NCBI GenBank assembly: GCA_036505275.1 | Contig: DASXTS010000498.1 | Location: 1-9,147, forward strand | Length of the DNA stretch: 9,147 nucleotides | DNA from: DASXTS01 sp036505275 | Lineage (GTDB): Bacteria; Actinomycetota; Actinomycetes; Mycobacteriales; Pseudonocardiaceae | Direction: 5' to 3' | Shown: piece after piece, positions 1 through 6,701 of the stretch | Layout: the number at the start of each line of letters is the position of its first letter | How positions within the stretch are numbered: the first letter of the stretch is position 1 | Translations under genes and position numbers: made by a program | The notes under the pieces: generated by a model | Told to the model about the DNA's origin: nothing | What the model saw: only the letters and a program-made list of their open reading frames with translations | Databases searched by the model: none

Positions 1-1
1 G

Positions 2-403
2 GTCGTGGTCGCCGAGGTGTGGCGGGCCACCTCGCTGGTGCTGATCATCGTGGTGGCCGGCATGCAGGTGATCCCGCGGGACTACGACGAGGCGGCGCAG
101 GTGCTAGGCGCCACCTTCTGGCAACGACTCTGGCACGTCACGCTGCCGCTGCTGCGGCCGAGCCTGCAGGTCGCGTTGATCCTGCGGACCATCCTCGCCT
201 TCGAGGCGTTCGCGGTGGCCCAGGCCCTCACCGGCCGCACGTTCCCGCTCCTCGTCGGCGAGACCTTCGAGTGGTCGGTGAACCTGCAGAACCGGGCCGT
301 GGCCAGCGCCGTCGCCCTGGTCGTGCTCGGCATGTCGATGGTGGTCGCCGTGATCTACCTGCGGGTGCTGCGCCAGCCGGACTCGGTGGGCGGCTCGCGA
401 TGA
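2..403 (+). CDS. Sugar ABC transporter permease, MalF/UgpA type (3' part only)
   Basis: The gene enters from the left edge, so only the last 133 residues are seen, against about 300 in the family. The product is an inner-membrane subunit of a binding-protein-dependent carbohydrate importer of the CUT1 class. The visible part holds a hydrophobic segment (LVLIIVVAGMQVIP), then the cytoplasmic EAA loop (DEAAQVLGATFWQRLWHVTLP), which docks on the ATPase. Two further hydrophobic segments and a short basic tail follow. The EAA loop has the conserved E-A-A, the G nine residues from the E region and the closing L-P. The stop codon TGA at 401-403 overlaps the ATG of the next permease (ATGA), showing translational coupling. 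The substrate cannot be told from this fragment; the linked hydrolase downstream suggests a glycoside. The membrane-protein assignment is certain; the exact subfamily is inferred. Confidence 0.9.
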   Translation, partial: VVVAEVWRATSLVLIIVVAGMQVIPRDYDEAAQVLGATFWQRLWHVTLPLLRPSLQVALILRTILAFEAFAVAQALTGRTFPLLVGETFEWSVNLQNRAVASAVALVVLGMSMVVAVIYLRVLRQPDSVGGSR

Positions 404-1290
404 CCGCTCAGACCACCAGACCAGCGCCGGCGTGGGTGGCGGCGGACGTGCAGCTGCCGCCGGTCGACGACGCGCCGCTTCGTGCGCTGCGCCGGCGGCG
501 CGCGCTGCTGCAGCTGGCCTGCGTGGCCGTCACGCTGTTCATGGGCTTCCCGGTGTACCTGATCGCGCTCGCCGCGTTCTCGTCCCGGCAGACGCTGAAC
601 GCCTTCCCCAAGTCGCTGCTACCGAAGGCGATCTCCAGCGAGACCATCTCGGCCTTCCTGTCCTCGACCGGCGTGGTGCCAGCGTTCCTCAACTCGCTCG
701 CGGTCGGCGTCGGGACGCTGGTGCTGGCGCTGCTGATCGGCGCGCCGGCCGGCTACGCGATCGCCCGGTTCGCCTTCCGGGGCCGCGAGCCGTACCAGCT
801 CCTCATGCTCATGACCAGGGCGCTTCCCATCGTGGTGCTGTCGATCCCACTGGCCCAGATCTTCCTCACGGCCGGGCTGTACGACAGCGTGCTGGCCGTG
901 ACCCTGGTGCACGCCGCGCTCGCCCTGCCGACCACGATCCTCATCACGGCGAGCGTGTTCGTCTCCGTGCCGCGTGACGTCGAGGAGGCCGCCCAAGTGT
1001 TCGGCTGCACCCGGTTCCAGGCGTTCCGGCGGGTGGTCGTCCCGATGGCGCTGCCCGGCATCGCCGCGTCGGCGATATTCACGTTCGTGCTGTCCTGGAA
1101 CGAGATACTGGCCGCCGCCGTACTCACCCTGAACAACCGCACGCTGCCGGCTCAGGTGCTCACCTCGCTCTCGGACTCGCCGCTGGCGTTCCGCTTCGCC
1201 GGCGGCTTCGCGCTCGTGGTACCCGCGCTGCTGTTCATCCTGTTGATGCGTCGCTACCTGCTGAACATGTGGGGCAGCACGATCCGATAA
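400..1290 (+). CDS. Sugar ABC transporter permease, MalG/UgpE type
   Basis: This 296-residue membrane protein is the second permease of the CUT1-type importer and pairs with the MalF-type subunit before it. After a soluble, Pro/Ala-rich N-terminus of about 35 residues, six hydrophobic segments can be seen at roughly 37-60, 97-122, 133-158, 163-188, 218-240 and 265-285. The EAA loop lies at 195-215 (EEAAQVFGCTRFQAFRRVVVP), with the conserved E-A-A, Gly202 and terminal Pro215. The length is normal for MalG-like permeases (275-300). The ATG start was chosen because it overlaps the stop of the preceding gene (ATGA) and has a GGTGGG stretch upstream. The ATPase gene follows after 12 bases. MalG-type identity is well supported; transported substrate is an inference from context. 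Confidence 0.93.
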   Translation: MTAQTTRPAPAWVAADVQLPPVDDAPLRALRRRRALLQLACVAVTLFMGFPVYLIALAAFSSRQTLNAFPKSLLPKAISSETISAFLSSTGVVPAFLNSLAVGVGTLVLALLIGAPAGYAIARFAFRGREPYQLLMLMTRALPIVVLSIPLAQIFLTAGLYDSVLAVTLVHAALALPTTILITASVFVSVPRDVEEAAQVFGCTRFQAFRRVVVPMALPGIAASAIFTFVLSWNEILAAAVLTLNNRTLPAQVLTSLSDSPLAFRFAGGFALVVPALLFILLMRRYLLNMWGSTIR

Positions 1291-1302
1291 GGCGGTTCGA
1301 CG

Positions 1303-2403
1303 ATGGCCGACGTGCGCCTGCGCAACCTGGTGAAGACCTACCCGGGCGGCTCGACGCCGGCCGTCGACGACGTGTCGCTGGACGTCGTCGACGGCGAGTT
1401 CATGGTGCTGCTCGGGCCGTCCGGGTGCGGCAAGACCACACTGCTGCGCATGGTCGCCGGGCTGGATCTGCCGGACAGCGGCCAGGTGGTCATCCGCGGC
1501 CGGGACGTCACCTACCTGCCGCCGCGCGAGCGCAACCTGTCCATGGTGTTCCAGTCCTACGCGGTGTTCCCGCACAAGCGGGTACGGGCCAATGTCGGGT
1601 TCGGGCTGCGGATGCGCGGCGTGCCGCGCCCGGAGGTCGAGCGCAAGGTGCAGTGGGCGGCGGACCTGCTGCAGCTCACCCCGTTCCTGGACCGGTACCC
1701 GGCACAGCTCTCCGGCGGGCAGCGTCAGCGCGTGGCGGTGGCCAGGGCGATCGTGATGGACGCCGACGTCCTGCTGATGGACGAGCCACTGTCCAATTTG
1801 GACGCGCTGCTGCGGCTGTCGTTCCGCGCCGAGCTGAAGCGGCTGGTCGGCGAGATCGGCACCACCACCGTGTACGTGACGCACGACCAGGTCGAGGCGC
1901 TGTCGCTGGGCGACCGGGTGGCGGTCATGCGCGAGGGCGCGATCGTGCAGTGCGACGACCCGCTCACGGTGTACGACCTGCCGGTGTCGGAGTTCGTCGG
2001 TGGCTTCATCGGCAGCCCGCCGATGAACTTCCTGACCGGCACGCTCGCCGGCAGCAACGGGTCGGTCGAGCTCGACCTCGGGGCCGGCGGTGAGCGGTTG
2101 CCGGCGCCGGAGACCCTGGCGAGCCTGCGTGGACAGCCGGTGCGGGCCGGGGTGCGGGCGGAGACCATCGGGGTGTCGCACGAGCCTCGGCCCGGCGCGG
2201 CGCGCTGCGTGGTGGAGGTGTTCGAGCCGCTCGGCTCGGCCGTGCTGATCACCGCCGACCTGAGCGGGCAGCGGATCAAGGTGCAGGCACCCAGCACGTT
2301 CCGCGCCGAGCCGGGCGACGAGCTCTGGCTCAGCCTGGAGCGGGACAACCTGCGCTGGTACGACCCGGACAGTGGAGTGGCCCTCACTACTGTTGGCTCG
2401 TGA
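1303..2403 (+). CDS. Sugar ABC transporter ATP-binding protein, MalK/UgpC-like
   Basis: This 366-residue ATPase powers the importer whose permeases precede it. All ABC motifs are intact: A-loop Tyr13, Walker A GPSGCGKT at 38-45, Q-loop Gln84 (MVFQSY), signature LSGGQ at 136-140, Walker B VLLMDE at 156-161, D-loop SNLD at 164-167 and switch His194 (VTHDQ). From about residue 235 onward is a C-terminal regulatory region with OB/TOBE folds, typical of MalK, UgpC and MsmK proteins, and the total length fits that family. The ATG has AAGGCGG seven bases upstream. The last codon overlaps the GTG of the hydrolase gene (GTGA at 2400-2403), tying the transporter to the enzyme. In actinomycetes a single MsmK-like ATPase often serves many sugar importers; having a dedicated one here suggests a self-contained system. 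Specificity is not set by this subunit. Confidence 0.95.
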   Translation: MADVRLRNLVKTYPGGSTPAVDDVSLDVVDGEFMVLLGPSGCGKTTLLRMVAGLDLPDSGQVVIRGRDVTYLPPRERNLSMVFQSYAVFPHKRVRANVGFGLRMRGVPRPEVERKVQWAADLLQLTPFLDRYPAQLSGGQRQRVAVARAIVMDADVLLMDEPLSNLDALLRLSFRAELKRLVGEIGTTTVYVTHDQVEALSLGDRVAVMREGAIVQCDDPLTVYDLPVSEFVGGFIGSPPMNFLTGTLAGSNGSVELDLGAGGERLPAPETLASLRGQPVRAGVRAETIGVSHEPRPGAARCVVEVFEPLGSAVLITADLSGQRIKVQAPSTFRAEPGDELWLSLERDNLRWYDPDSGVALTTVGS

Positions 2404-3773
2404 CCGTTCTACCCTCAGCCGCTGTCCCTCGGCGGCTGTCCACCGAGGCGCTTGCCGCCAAGGCGGCCTACGTGCTGCGCGGCAACGACCTGGGCACCAT
2501 GACCACGGCGGCCCCGCGGCTGTACCCACACATGTGGAGCTGGGACGCGGCGTTCGTGGCCATCGGGTTGGCCGCGGTGAACCTGGACCGGGCCGTACTC
2601 GAACTCGACACGCTGCTCGCCGCGCAGTGGTCCACCGGCATGATTCCGCACATCGTGTTCGCCGAGGACGGTGCCGACAGAAATGGCGAATACTTCCCTG
2701 GCCCGGACCGCTGGGGCTGCCTCGAGTCCGGCGCACCGGCGCCGAAGTCGCCCCGGACCTCCGGGATCTGCCAACCGCCCGTGCACGCCATCGCGGTGCA
2801 GCGCATCGTCGCCGCCGGGCGGCGCGGCGAGCGCACCGAGCGGCGCGTCGCCGAGGATTTCCTCGCCAGGGCGTGGGGCCCGATGATGGCGTGGCACCGC
2901 TGGCTCGCGTCCGCACGCGACCCGTCCGGCGACGGGTTGATCACGCTGTACCACGGGTGGGAGTCCGGCATGGACAACTCCCCGCGCTGGGACGGGTCGT
3001 ACTCGCGGGTCGTGGTCGGCGACGACCTGCCGCCCTACCGCCGGCGGGACACCGTTGTGGTCGGTGACTCCTCTCAACGGCCGTCCGACCTGGAGTACGA
3101 CCGCTACCTGTGGCTCGTCGAACAGATGCGCCGGGTCGGGTACGACGACGACAAGGTGCGCGAAACGTGCGCGTTCGCGGTGCAGGACGTTTTCGTGTCC
3201 GCGATCATGGCGCTGTCCTGCGACGTGTTGGCCGAGCTCGGCGAGGACGCGCACGCGCCGGCCGCCGACGTCGCCGACCTGCGGTCCTGGGCTGCCCGGT
3301 TCCGGGCCGGCGTCGCCTCGATGGTCGACCCAGCCACCGGCCTGGCCCGCGACTTCGACCTGCGGGCCGGCAGCTGGCTCTCCGAGCCCACCGTCGCCGG
3401 CTTCGCGCCGCTGCTCTGCGGCGGCCTCGATCGCGACGCGGAGCGGCGGATGCTCATGCTGCTGGACTCGCCGGCCTGGGCCGGCGACCCCCGGCTGTGC
3501 ACCGCCGTGCCACCGTCCACGTCGCCGAGGTCGCCCGCGTTTCGCCCGCGCGAGTACTGGCGCGGCCCGCAGTGGCCTGTCGTGGCCTGGTTGCTCGGCT
3601 GGGCGTTCGGCCGCCGTGGCTGGGCCGAGCGCGCCGCCCTGCTGCGCAGCGAGGGCATGCGCCTGGTCGGACACGGCCACTTCGCCGAGTACTACGAGCC
3701 GTTCACCGGCGAGCCGCTGGGCAGCATGCGCCAGTCCTGGACCGCCGCCGCCGTCCTCGACTGGCTCTGCTGA
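2400..3773 (+). CDS. ggh: GH63-type glycoside hydrolase, probable glucosylglycerate hydrolase
   Basis: This 457-residue soluble protein without signal peptide belongs to the (alpha/alpha)6-barrel hydrolases of family GH63, MGH-like branch. Seen directly: an aromatic N-terminal block (MWSWDAAF, 45-52), QWSTGMIPH (76-84), SGICQPPVHA (121-130), WESGMDNSPRWD (187-198), EYWRGPQWP (385-393) and FAEYYEPFTGEPLG (428-441). By comparison with the mycobacterial glucosylglycerate hydrolase, whose catalytic pair I recall as Asp182 and Glu419 in a 446-residue protein, Asp192 is the likely general acid and Glu430 the likely base. The offsets of 10 and 11 residues fit the longer chain here. The reaction would release glucose and glycerate from glucosylglycerate; mannosylglycerate or another small alpha-glycoside remains possible. 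The GTG start overlaps the ATPase stop, so it is the last gene of the transporter operon. Family certain, exact substrate less so. Confidence 0.8.
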   Translation: MTVLPSAAVPRRLSTEALAAKAAYVLRGNDLGTMTTAAPRLYPHMWSWDAAFVAIGLAAVNLDRAVLELDTLLAAQWSTGMIPHIVFAEDGADRNGEYFPGPDRWGCLESGAPAPKSPRTSGICQPPVHAIAVQRIVAAGRRGERTERRVAEDFLARAWGPMMAWHRWLASARDPSGDGLITLYHGWESGMDNSPRWDGSYSRVVVGDDLPPYRRRDTVVVGDSSQRPSDLEYDRYLWLVEQMRRVGYDDDKVRETCAFAVQDVFVSAIMALSCDVLAELGEDAHAPAADVADLRSWAARFRAGVASMVDPATGLARDFDLRAGSWLSEPTVAGFAPLLCGGLDRDAERRMLMLLDSPAWAGDPRLCTAVPPSTSPRSPAFRPREYWRGPQWPVVAWLLGWAFGRRGWAERAALLRSEGMRLVGHGHFAEYYEPFTGEPLGSMRQSWTAAAVLDWLC

Positions 3774-3777
3774 CTGG

Positions 3778-3812
3778 GCCGGCTGGCTGGCTGGGCCGGC
3801 TCTGCAAGCCGG
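3778..3812. terminator. Possible bidirectional terminator between convergent ggh and hpt
   Basis: Only 40 bases separate the stop codons of two convergent genes. They contain GCCGGC at 3778-3783 and again at 3795-3800 (self-complementary, so they can pair across an 11-base loop), and an alternative stem CCGGCT (3796-3801) with AGCCGG (3807-3812) around a CTGCA loop. An 11-base direct repeat (CTGGGCCGGCT) at 3774 and 3791 produces this. There is no T-run on either strand. Position favours a terminator; stems are short, so this is tentative. Confidence 0.35.
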
Positions 3813-3813
3813 G

Positions 3814-4407
3814 CTAGCGGTCGTTGTTGGTGTACACCCTCGGGTGCAGCGTGGCGATGCACGGGAGGTCGCGGTAGCGCTCGGAGTAGTCCAGGCCATA
3901 ACCGACCACGAACTCATTGGGGATATCGAACCCGACGTATCGGACAGCCGGCACGTCGACCTTGACCGCGTCCGGCTTGCGCAGCAACGTGCACACCTGC
4001 AGCGACGCGGGATTGCGCGTGGCCAGGTTCTTGAGCAGCCAGGAGAGCGTCAGTCCCGAATCGATGATGTCCTCGACGATCAGCACGTGCCGGCCGGCGA
4101 TGTCCCGGTCCAGATCCTTCAAAATCCGGACGACGCCAGACGATGATGTCGACGATCCGTACGAGCTGACCGCCATGAACTCGAGCTGGACGGGGATCGG
4201 CAACGCCCTCGCTAGGTCCGTCATGAACATCACCGCGCCCTTGAGCACCCCGATCAGCAGCAGATCGTCATCCATCGGCTCGTCGGCGTAGTCGGCGGCC
4301 ACCTTCGCCGCCAGCTCCGCGGTCCGCTCCCTGATCTGCTGCTCGGTGACCAGCACGGCGGCGATGTCGTCCGCGTACCCACCGAGCACGAGTTCCGTGC
4401 TCTCCAC
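3814..4407 (-). CDS. hpt: Hypoxanthine(-guanine) phosphoribosyltransferase
   Basis: This cytosolic purine-salvage enzyme joins hypoxanthine or guanine to PRPP, giving IMP or GMP. With the start chosen here it has 197 residues. Visible motifs are LKGAVMF (55-61, with the Leu-Lys-Gly PPi loop), the flexible-loop SSYGSSTSSSG (81-91), and the PRPP-binding VLIVEDIIDSGLT (108-120), with Asp116 as the expected general base. The purine-contact segment YVGFDIPNEFVVGYGLDY lies at 157-174. The sequence closely matches mycobacterial Hpt as I recall it. The frame stays open to an ATG at 4464. GTG at 4407 was preferred because a GAGGGG element lies 10 bases upstream and the extra 19 residues (Cys-Cys, Gly/Arg-rich) look non-conserved. 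It is the last gene visible in the dacB-DUF2342-tilS-hpt run and converges on the sugar operon. Confidence 0.96.
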   Translation of the reverse strand: MESTELVLGGYADDIAAVLVTEQQIRERTAELAAKVAADYADEPMDDDLLLIGVLKGAVMFMTDLARALPIPVQLEFMAVSSYGSSTSSSGVVRILKDLDRDIAGRHVLIVEDIIDSGLTLSWLLKNLATRNPASLQVCTLLRKPDAVKVDVPAVRYVGFDIPNEFVVGYGLDYSERYRDLPCIATLHPRVYTNNDR

Positions 4408-4417
4408 GCCCCGGCCA

Positions 4418-4425
4418 CCCCTCTC
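4418..4425 (-). promoter_or_regulatory. Ribosome binding site setting the hpt start
   Basis: On the minus strand this reads GAGAGGGG and is separated by 10 bases from the GTG at 4407. It supports the shorter Hpt (197 residues) over the in-frame ATG at 4464, which would add 19 residues of non-conserved character. Confidence 0.5.
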
Positions 4426-4464
4426 TGGTCGCCCTCGTGGGTCGGTCAGGCAGCAGCCTCCCAT

Positions 4465-4496
4465 GGCGCACGCCCCCGGTCCAAGCGGTGTGCGCC
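4465..4496 (-). other. Hairpin between tilS and hpt
   Basis: A 7-bp perfect inverted repeat, GGCGCAC at 4465-4471 and GTGCGCC at 4490-4496, encloses an 18-base loop. It starts 7 bases after the tilS stop on the minus strand and ends before the hpt ribosome binding site. It could be a weak attenuator or an RNA processing stem that adjusts hpt against tilS, or chance in GC-rich DNA. No T-run follows. Confidence 0.3.
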
Positions 4497-4503
4497 GGCC
4501 CGG

Positions 4504-5538
4504 CTACCGGCGATGGGTGACGACCAGACGGCCTGCCGTTCGGGCCACGTCGAGGTGGCCGGGCAAGGCGACCGCGCCCTGGCCGCGCCACCGGGCCGGA
4601 TCGACCAGGCCGTCGACCGCGCGGAGCTGGGCATCGCTCAGCTCGGGGACGCCGGAGTCCAGCAGCCATCGCCGGATCGCCCGGCGGCGCACGGCGGCCG
4701 GCGCGGTCGCCAGCACGTCGACCCTCAGCACGAGCGTCGTGGGCGCCGCCCCTGCTTTTCGCGACGATGTGACATCGTCCCCATCCGATTGGGGAAATGT
4801 CACATCGTCGCCAAATGGCGGCGCGGTGGCGCGGGCGAGGAGGCCGCCGGCAAGGGCGTCGAGGGCGTCGCAGTCGTCGCGGAGTTGGGCGGCGGTGCGG
4901 GCGAGCGCGGGGGCCACCCCACCGGCGAGGACGTCCTCGAGTAGGGGCATGACCTCGGTGCGCAGCCGGACGCGGCGGAACCGGGGATCGGTGTTGTGCG
5001 GGTCGTCCCAGGGAACCAGGCCGAGCTGGGCGCAGGCCGCCCTCGTCTCGGCGCGGCGCACGCCGAGCAGCGGGCGCGCCCAGGGCGGGTCGAGTTCGCG
5101 CATGCCGGCGATGGAGCGCGGGCCGGAGCCGCGGCCGAGGCCGAGCAGCACGGTCTCGGCCTGGTCGTCGAGCGTGTGGCCGAGCAGCACGAGCGCGTCC
5201 GGGTGCGGCCGGGCGGCGTCCAGGGCGGCGTAGCGCGCGGCCCGAGCGGCGGCCTCCAGGTTGGCGCCGGTGGGCACGCTGGCGGCGAGCACCATGGTCT
5301 TCGCGCAGCCGATGGCGGCCAATTGGTCGGCGGCGCGGGCGGCCACCTCCGACGAGCCCGGCTGCAGCCCGTGGTCGACGACCAGCCCGTACACCGCGAG
5401 GTTTCCGAAGTGCACGGCCGCATCGGCAAGAGCGAGCGAGTCGGCGCCGCCGGAGCAGGCGACGCCCACCACGCCGCAGTCGAGCTGAGCACCGGCGAGG
5501 AAGCGGCGAACAGCGGCGCGGACCGTCGCGGTGCTCAT
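4504..5538 (-). CDS. tilS: tRNA(Ile)-lysidine synthetase
   Basis: TilS attaches lysine to C34 of the CAU-anticodon tRNA-Ile so that it reads AUA; the reaction consumes ATP and occurs in the cytoplasm. The 344-residue product has the N-type ATP pyrophosphatase P-loop SGGADS (29-34). It also has VVDHGL (53-58), the GHTLDDQAETVLLGLGRGSG region (120-139) and WDDPHNTDPRFRRVRLR (177-193), all typical of the family. The C-terminal part is short, as in actinobacterial TilS. Residues 243-260 are encoded by a 51-bp palindromic sequence (4761-4811) and contain GDDVT twice; this looks like an in-frame insertion within a linker beyond the catalytic domain, so the enzyme is probably still active. The ATG at 5538 lies 18 bases after the stop of the DUF2342 gene, implying one transcript. 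hpt follows, as in mycobacteria. Confidence 0.95.
   Translation of the reverse strand: MSTATVRAAVRRFLAGAQLDCGVVGVACSGGADSLALADAAVHFGNLAVYGLVVDHGLQPGSSEVAARAADQLAAIGCAKTMVLAASVPTGANLEAAARAARYAALDAARPHPDALVLLGHTLDDQAETVLLGLGRGSGPRSIAGMRELDPPWARPLLGVRRAETRAACAQLGLVPWDDPHNTDPRFRRVRLRTEVMPLLEDVLAGGVAPALARTAAQLRDDCDALDALAGGLLARATAPPFGDDVTFPQSDGDDVTSSRKAGAAPTTLVLRVDVLATAPAAVRRRAIRRWLLDSGVPELSDAQLRAVDGLVDPARWRGQGAVALPGHLDVARTAGRLVVTHRR
4761..4811. repeat. 51-bp palindromic element inside tilS
   Basis: Perfect 15-base inverted arms lie at 4761-4775 (GCGACGATGTGACAT) and 4797-4811. Inside them, after a small bulge, CCCCA (4779-4783) pairs with TGGGG (4790-4794) around a 6-base loop. The left half also contains its own palindrome, GACGATGT-G-ACATCGTC (4763-4779), so two overlapping dyads are nested. 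It is lower in GC than its surroundings. It keeps the tilS frame and encodes residues 243-260. It has the form of a small REP/MITE-like mobile palindrome; a second copy elsewhere in the genome would be needed to prove that. Confidence 0.75.
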
Positions 5539-5556
5539 GGACCGCTCATCGCACGC

Positions 5557-6630
5557 TCATGGTCGGACCCGGCGCAGCCACTCGGCCGGCTCGTCGATCT
5601 CCCGGCGGGTGGGCAGCGTCCGCGGCGAGGTCCACACCGTGTTGAAGCCGTCCATGCCGGCCGCATCGATGACGTGCCTGGTGAACGCGGAGCCCCTGGC
5701 GTACTGGCGGATCTTGGCGTCCACCCCGAGCAGCGCGCGCAGCAACCGGTCCAGCACGCCGCCACCGCGGCGCCGCGCGCTGAACCGGGCGCGGATGGTG
5801 GCCACCGACGGCACGACCTGCGGCCCGACGGCGTCCATCACGTGGTCGGCGTGGCCCTCGAGCAGGGTGGCGAGGGCGAGCAGCTTGTTCATGGCGTCGC
5901 GCTGCTCGGGCGCCTGAAGGTAGGCGATGAGGCCGACCGCGTCCGGCCGGCCGGCGTCGCGGCGGGCCGCCCGCAGGGCGTCGGGCAGCCGGTCGAACAG
6001 CCCGCTGGCCGTTGTGTCCATTGTGGACAGAAACGTGCCGACCAGGTCGGCGAAGTGGTCGCGCAGCCACGGCACGCCGGTGAACTGCAGCCGGTGCGTG
6101 GCCTCGTGCAGGCACACCCACAGCCGGAAGTCCTCGGCCGGCACGTCGAGCGCATGTTGGACGGCGACCACGTTGGGCGCCACCAGCAGCAACCGGCCGG
6201 GACCTCGCTGGCCACCCAGGCCGCCGCCGAACGGGTCGTACTGGCCGAGCACCCGTGAGCCCAGGTAGCCGAGCGCCAACCCCGCCTGCACACCGGCCGC
6301 CCCGGAGGCGACCCTGGACGGCGTGATCTTCAGGTCGAGCGTGGCCGAGGTGAGCACGGCGAGCCCGTCGGTGGCGGCCTGCACCCAGCCGGCCCGGTCA
6401 ACCACATCGCCCGGCAGGAGGGGCAGCCCGGCGCCGAGCCCGGTGAGCTCGCGGACGTGCCCCTCGGCTGTGACGGCCAGCGCGCGCAGCCGTCGGACGG
6501 CGGTGACCGCCTCCTCGACCGGCACGTCTGGACCGGTGCCGACCAGCCGGCGGGCCACGGCCTCGGCCATCGCCCAATCGATCACCGGGCCGCCACCGGT
6601 GTCCCGCGCCTGCTGCTCGGCCGCTGCCAT
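5557..6630 (-). CDS. Zinc-dependent metallopeptidase-like protein, DUF2342 (zincin_2) family
   Basis: The 357-residue protein resembles M. tuberculosis Rv3626c, which sits in the same place beside tilS and dacB. It has a zincin HExxH motif, HEATH at 175-179 within VCLHEATHRLQFTGVPWLRDH, and a second conserved block LLEGHADHVMDAVGP (256-270), whose Glu258 or His260 may supply further zinc ligands. Other family-like parts are YDPFGGG (131-137), VAPNVVAVQ (150-158) and the C-terminal QYARGSAFTRHVIDAAGMDGFNTVW region (309-333). There is no signal peptide or membrane segment, so it should be cytoplasmic. The true substrate is unknown; some database names link it to coenzyme F420 synthesis, but nothing here supports that. 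ATG at 6630 was chosen as the first good start; the ribosome binding site is weak (GGCAGG, 13 bases upstream). It lies 71 bases after dacB and 18 before tilS. Confidence 0.9.
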   Translation of the reverse strand: MAAAEQQARDTGGGPVIDWAMAEAVARRLVGTGPDVPVEEAVTAVRRLRALAVTAEGHVRELTGLGAGLPLLPGDVVDRAGWVQAATDGLAVLTSATLDLKITPSRVASGAAGVQAGLALGYLGSRVLGQYDPFGGGLGGQRGPGRLLLVAPNVVAVQHALDVPAEDFRLWVCLHEATHRLQFTGVPWLRDHFADLVGTFLSTMDTTASGLFDRLPDALRAARRDAGRPDAVGLIAYLQAPEQRDAMNKLLALATLLEGHADHVMDAVGPQVVPSVATIRARFSARRRGGGVLDRLLRALLGVDAKIRQYARGSAFTRHVIDAAGMDGFNTVWTSPRTLPTRREIDEPAEWLRRVRP

Positions 6631-6701
6631 GCTTTCGACGCTACCTGCCGGTATCGGCGTGCTGCGAATGCGGGCGGCGTGGTCGGGTGACAACGCCGCC
6701 G

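Noticed and set aside
619..2916. 765-codon minus-strand frame opposite the transporter genes
   Set aside because: It is antisense to three genes with intact family motifs and its translation is low-complexity Arg/His/Gln-rich.
3774..3801. 11-bp direct repeat CTGGGCCGGCT between ggh and hpt as a mobile-element footprint
   Set aside because: Short, GC-rich and made largely of GGCT/GGCC units; better explained as simple sequence forming a weak terminator.
4408..4464. Longer Hpt starting at ATG 4464
   Set aside because: The added 19 residues look unlike the family and the GAGGGG site supports GTG 4407; it cannot be fully excluded.
5557..6630. Coenzyme F420 biosynthesis role for the DUF2342 protein
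   Set aside because: This is a database name based on phylogenetic co-occurrence; no F420 gene is present in the window.
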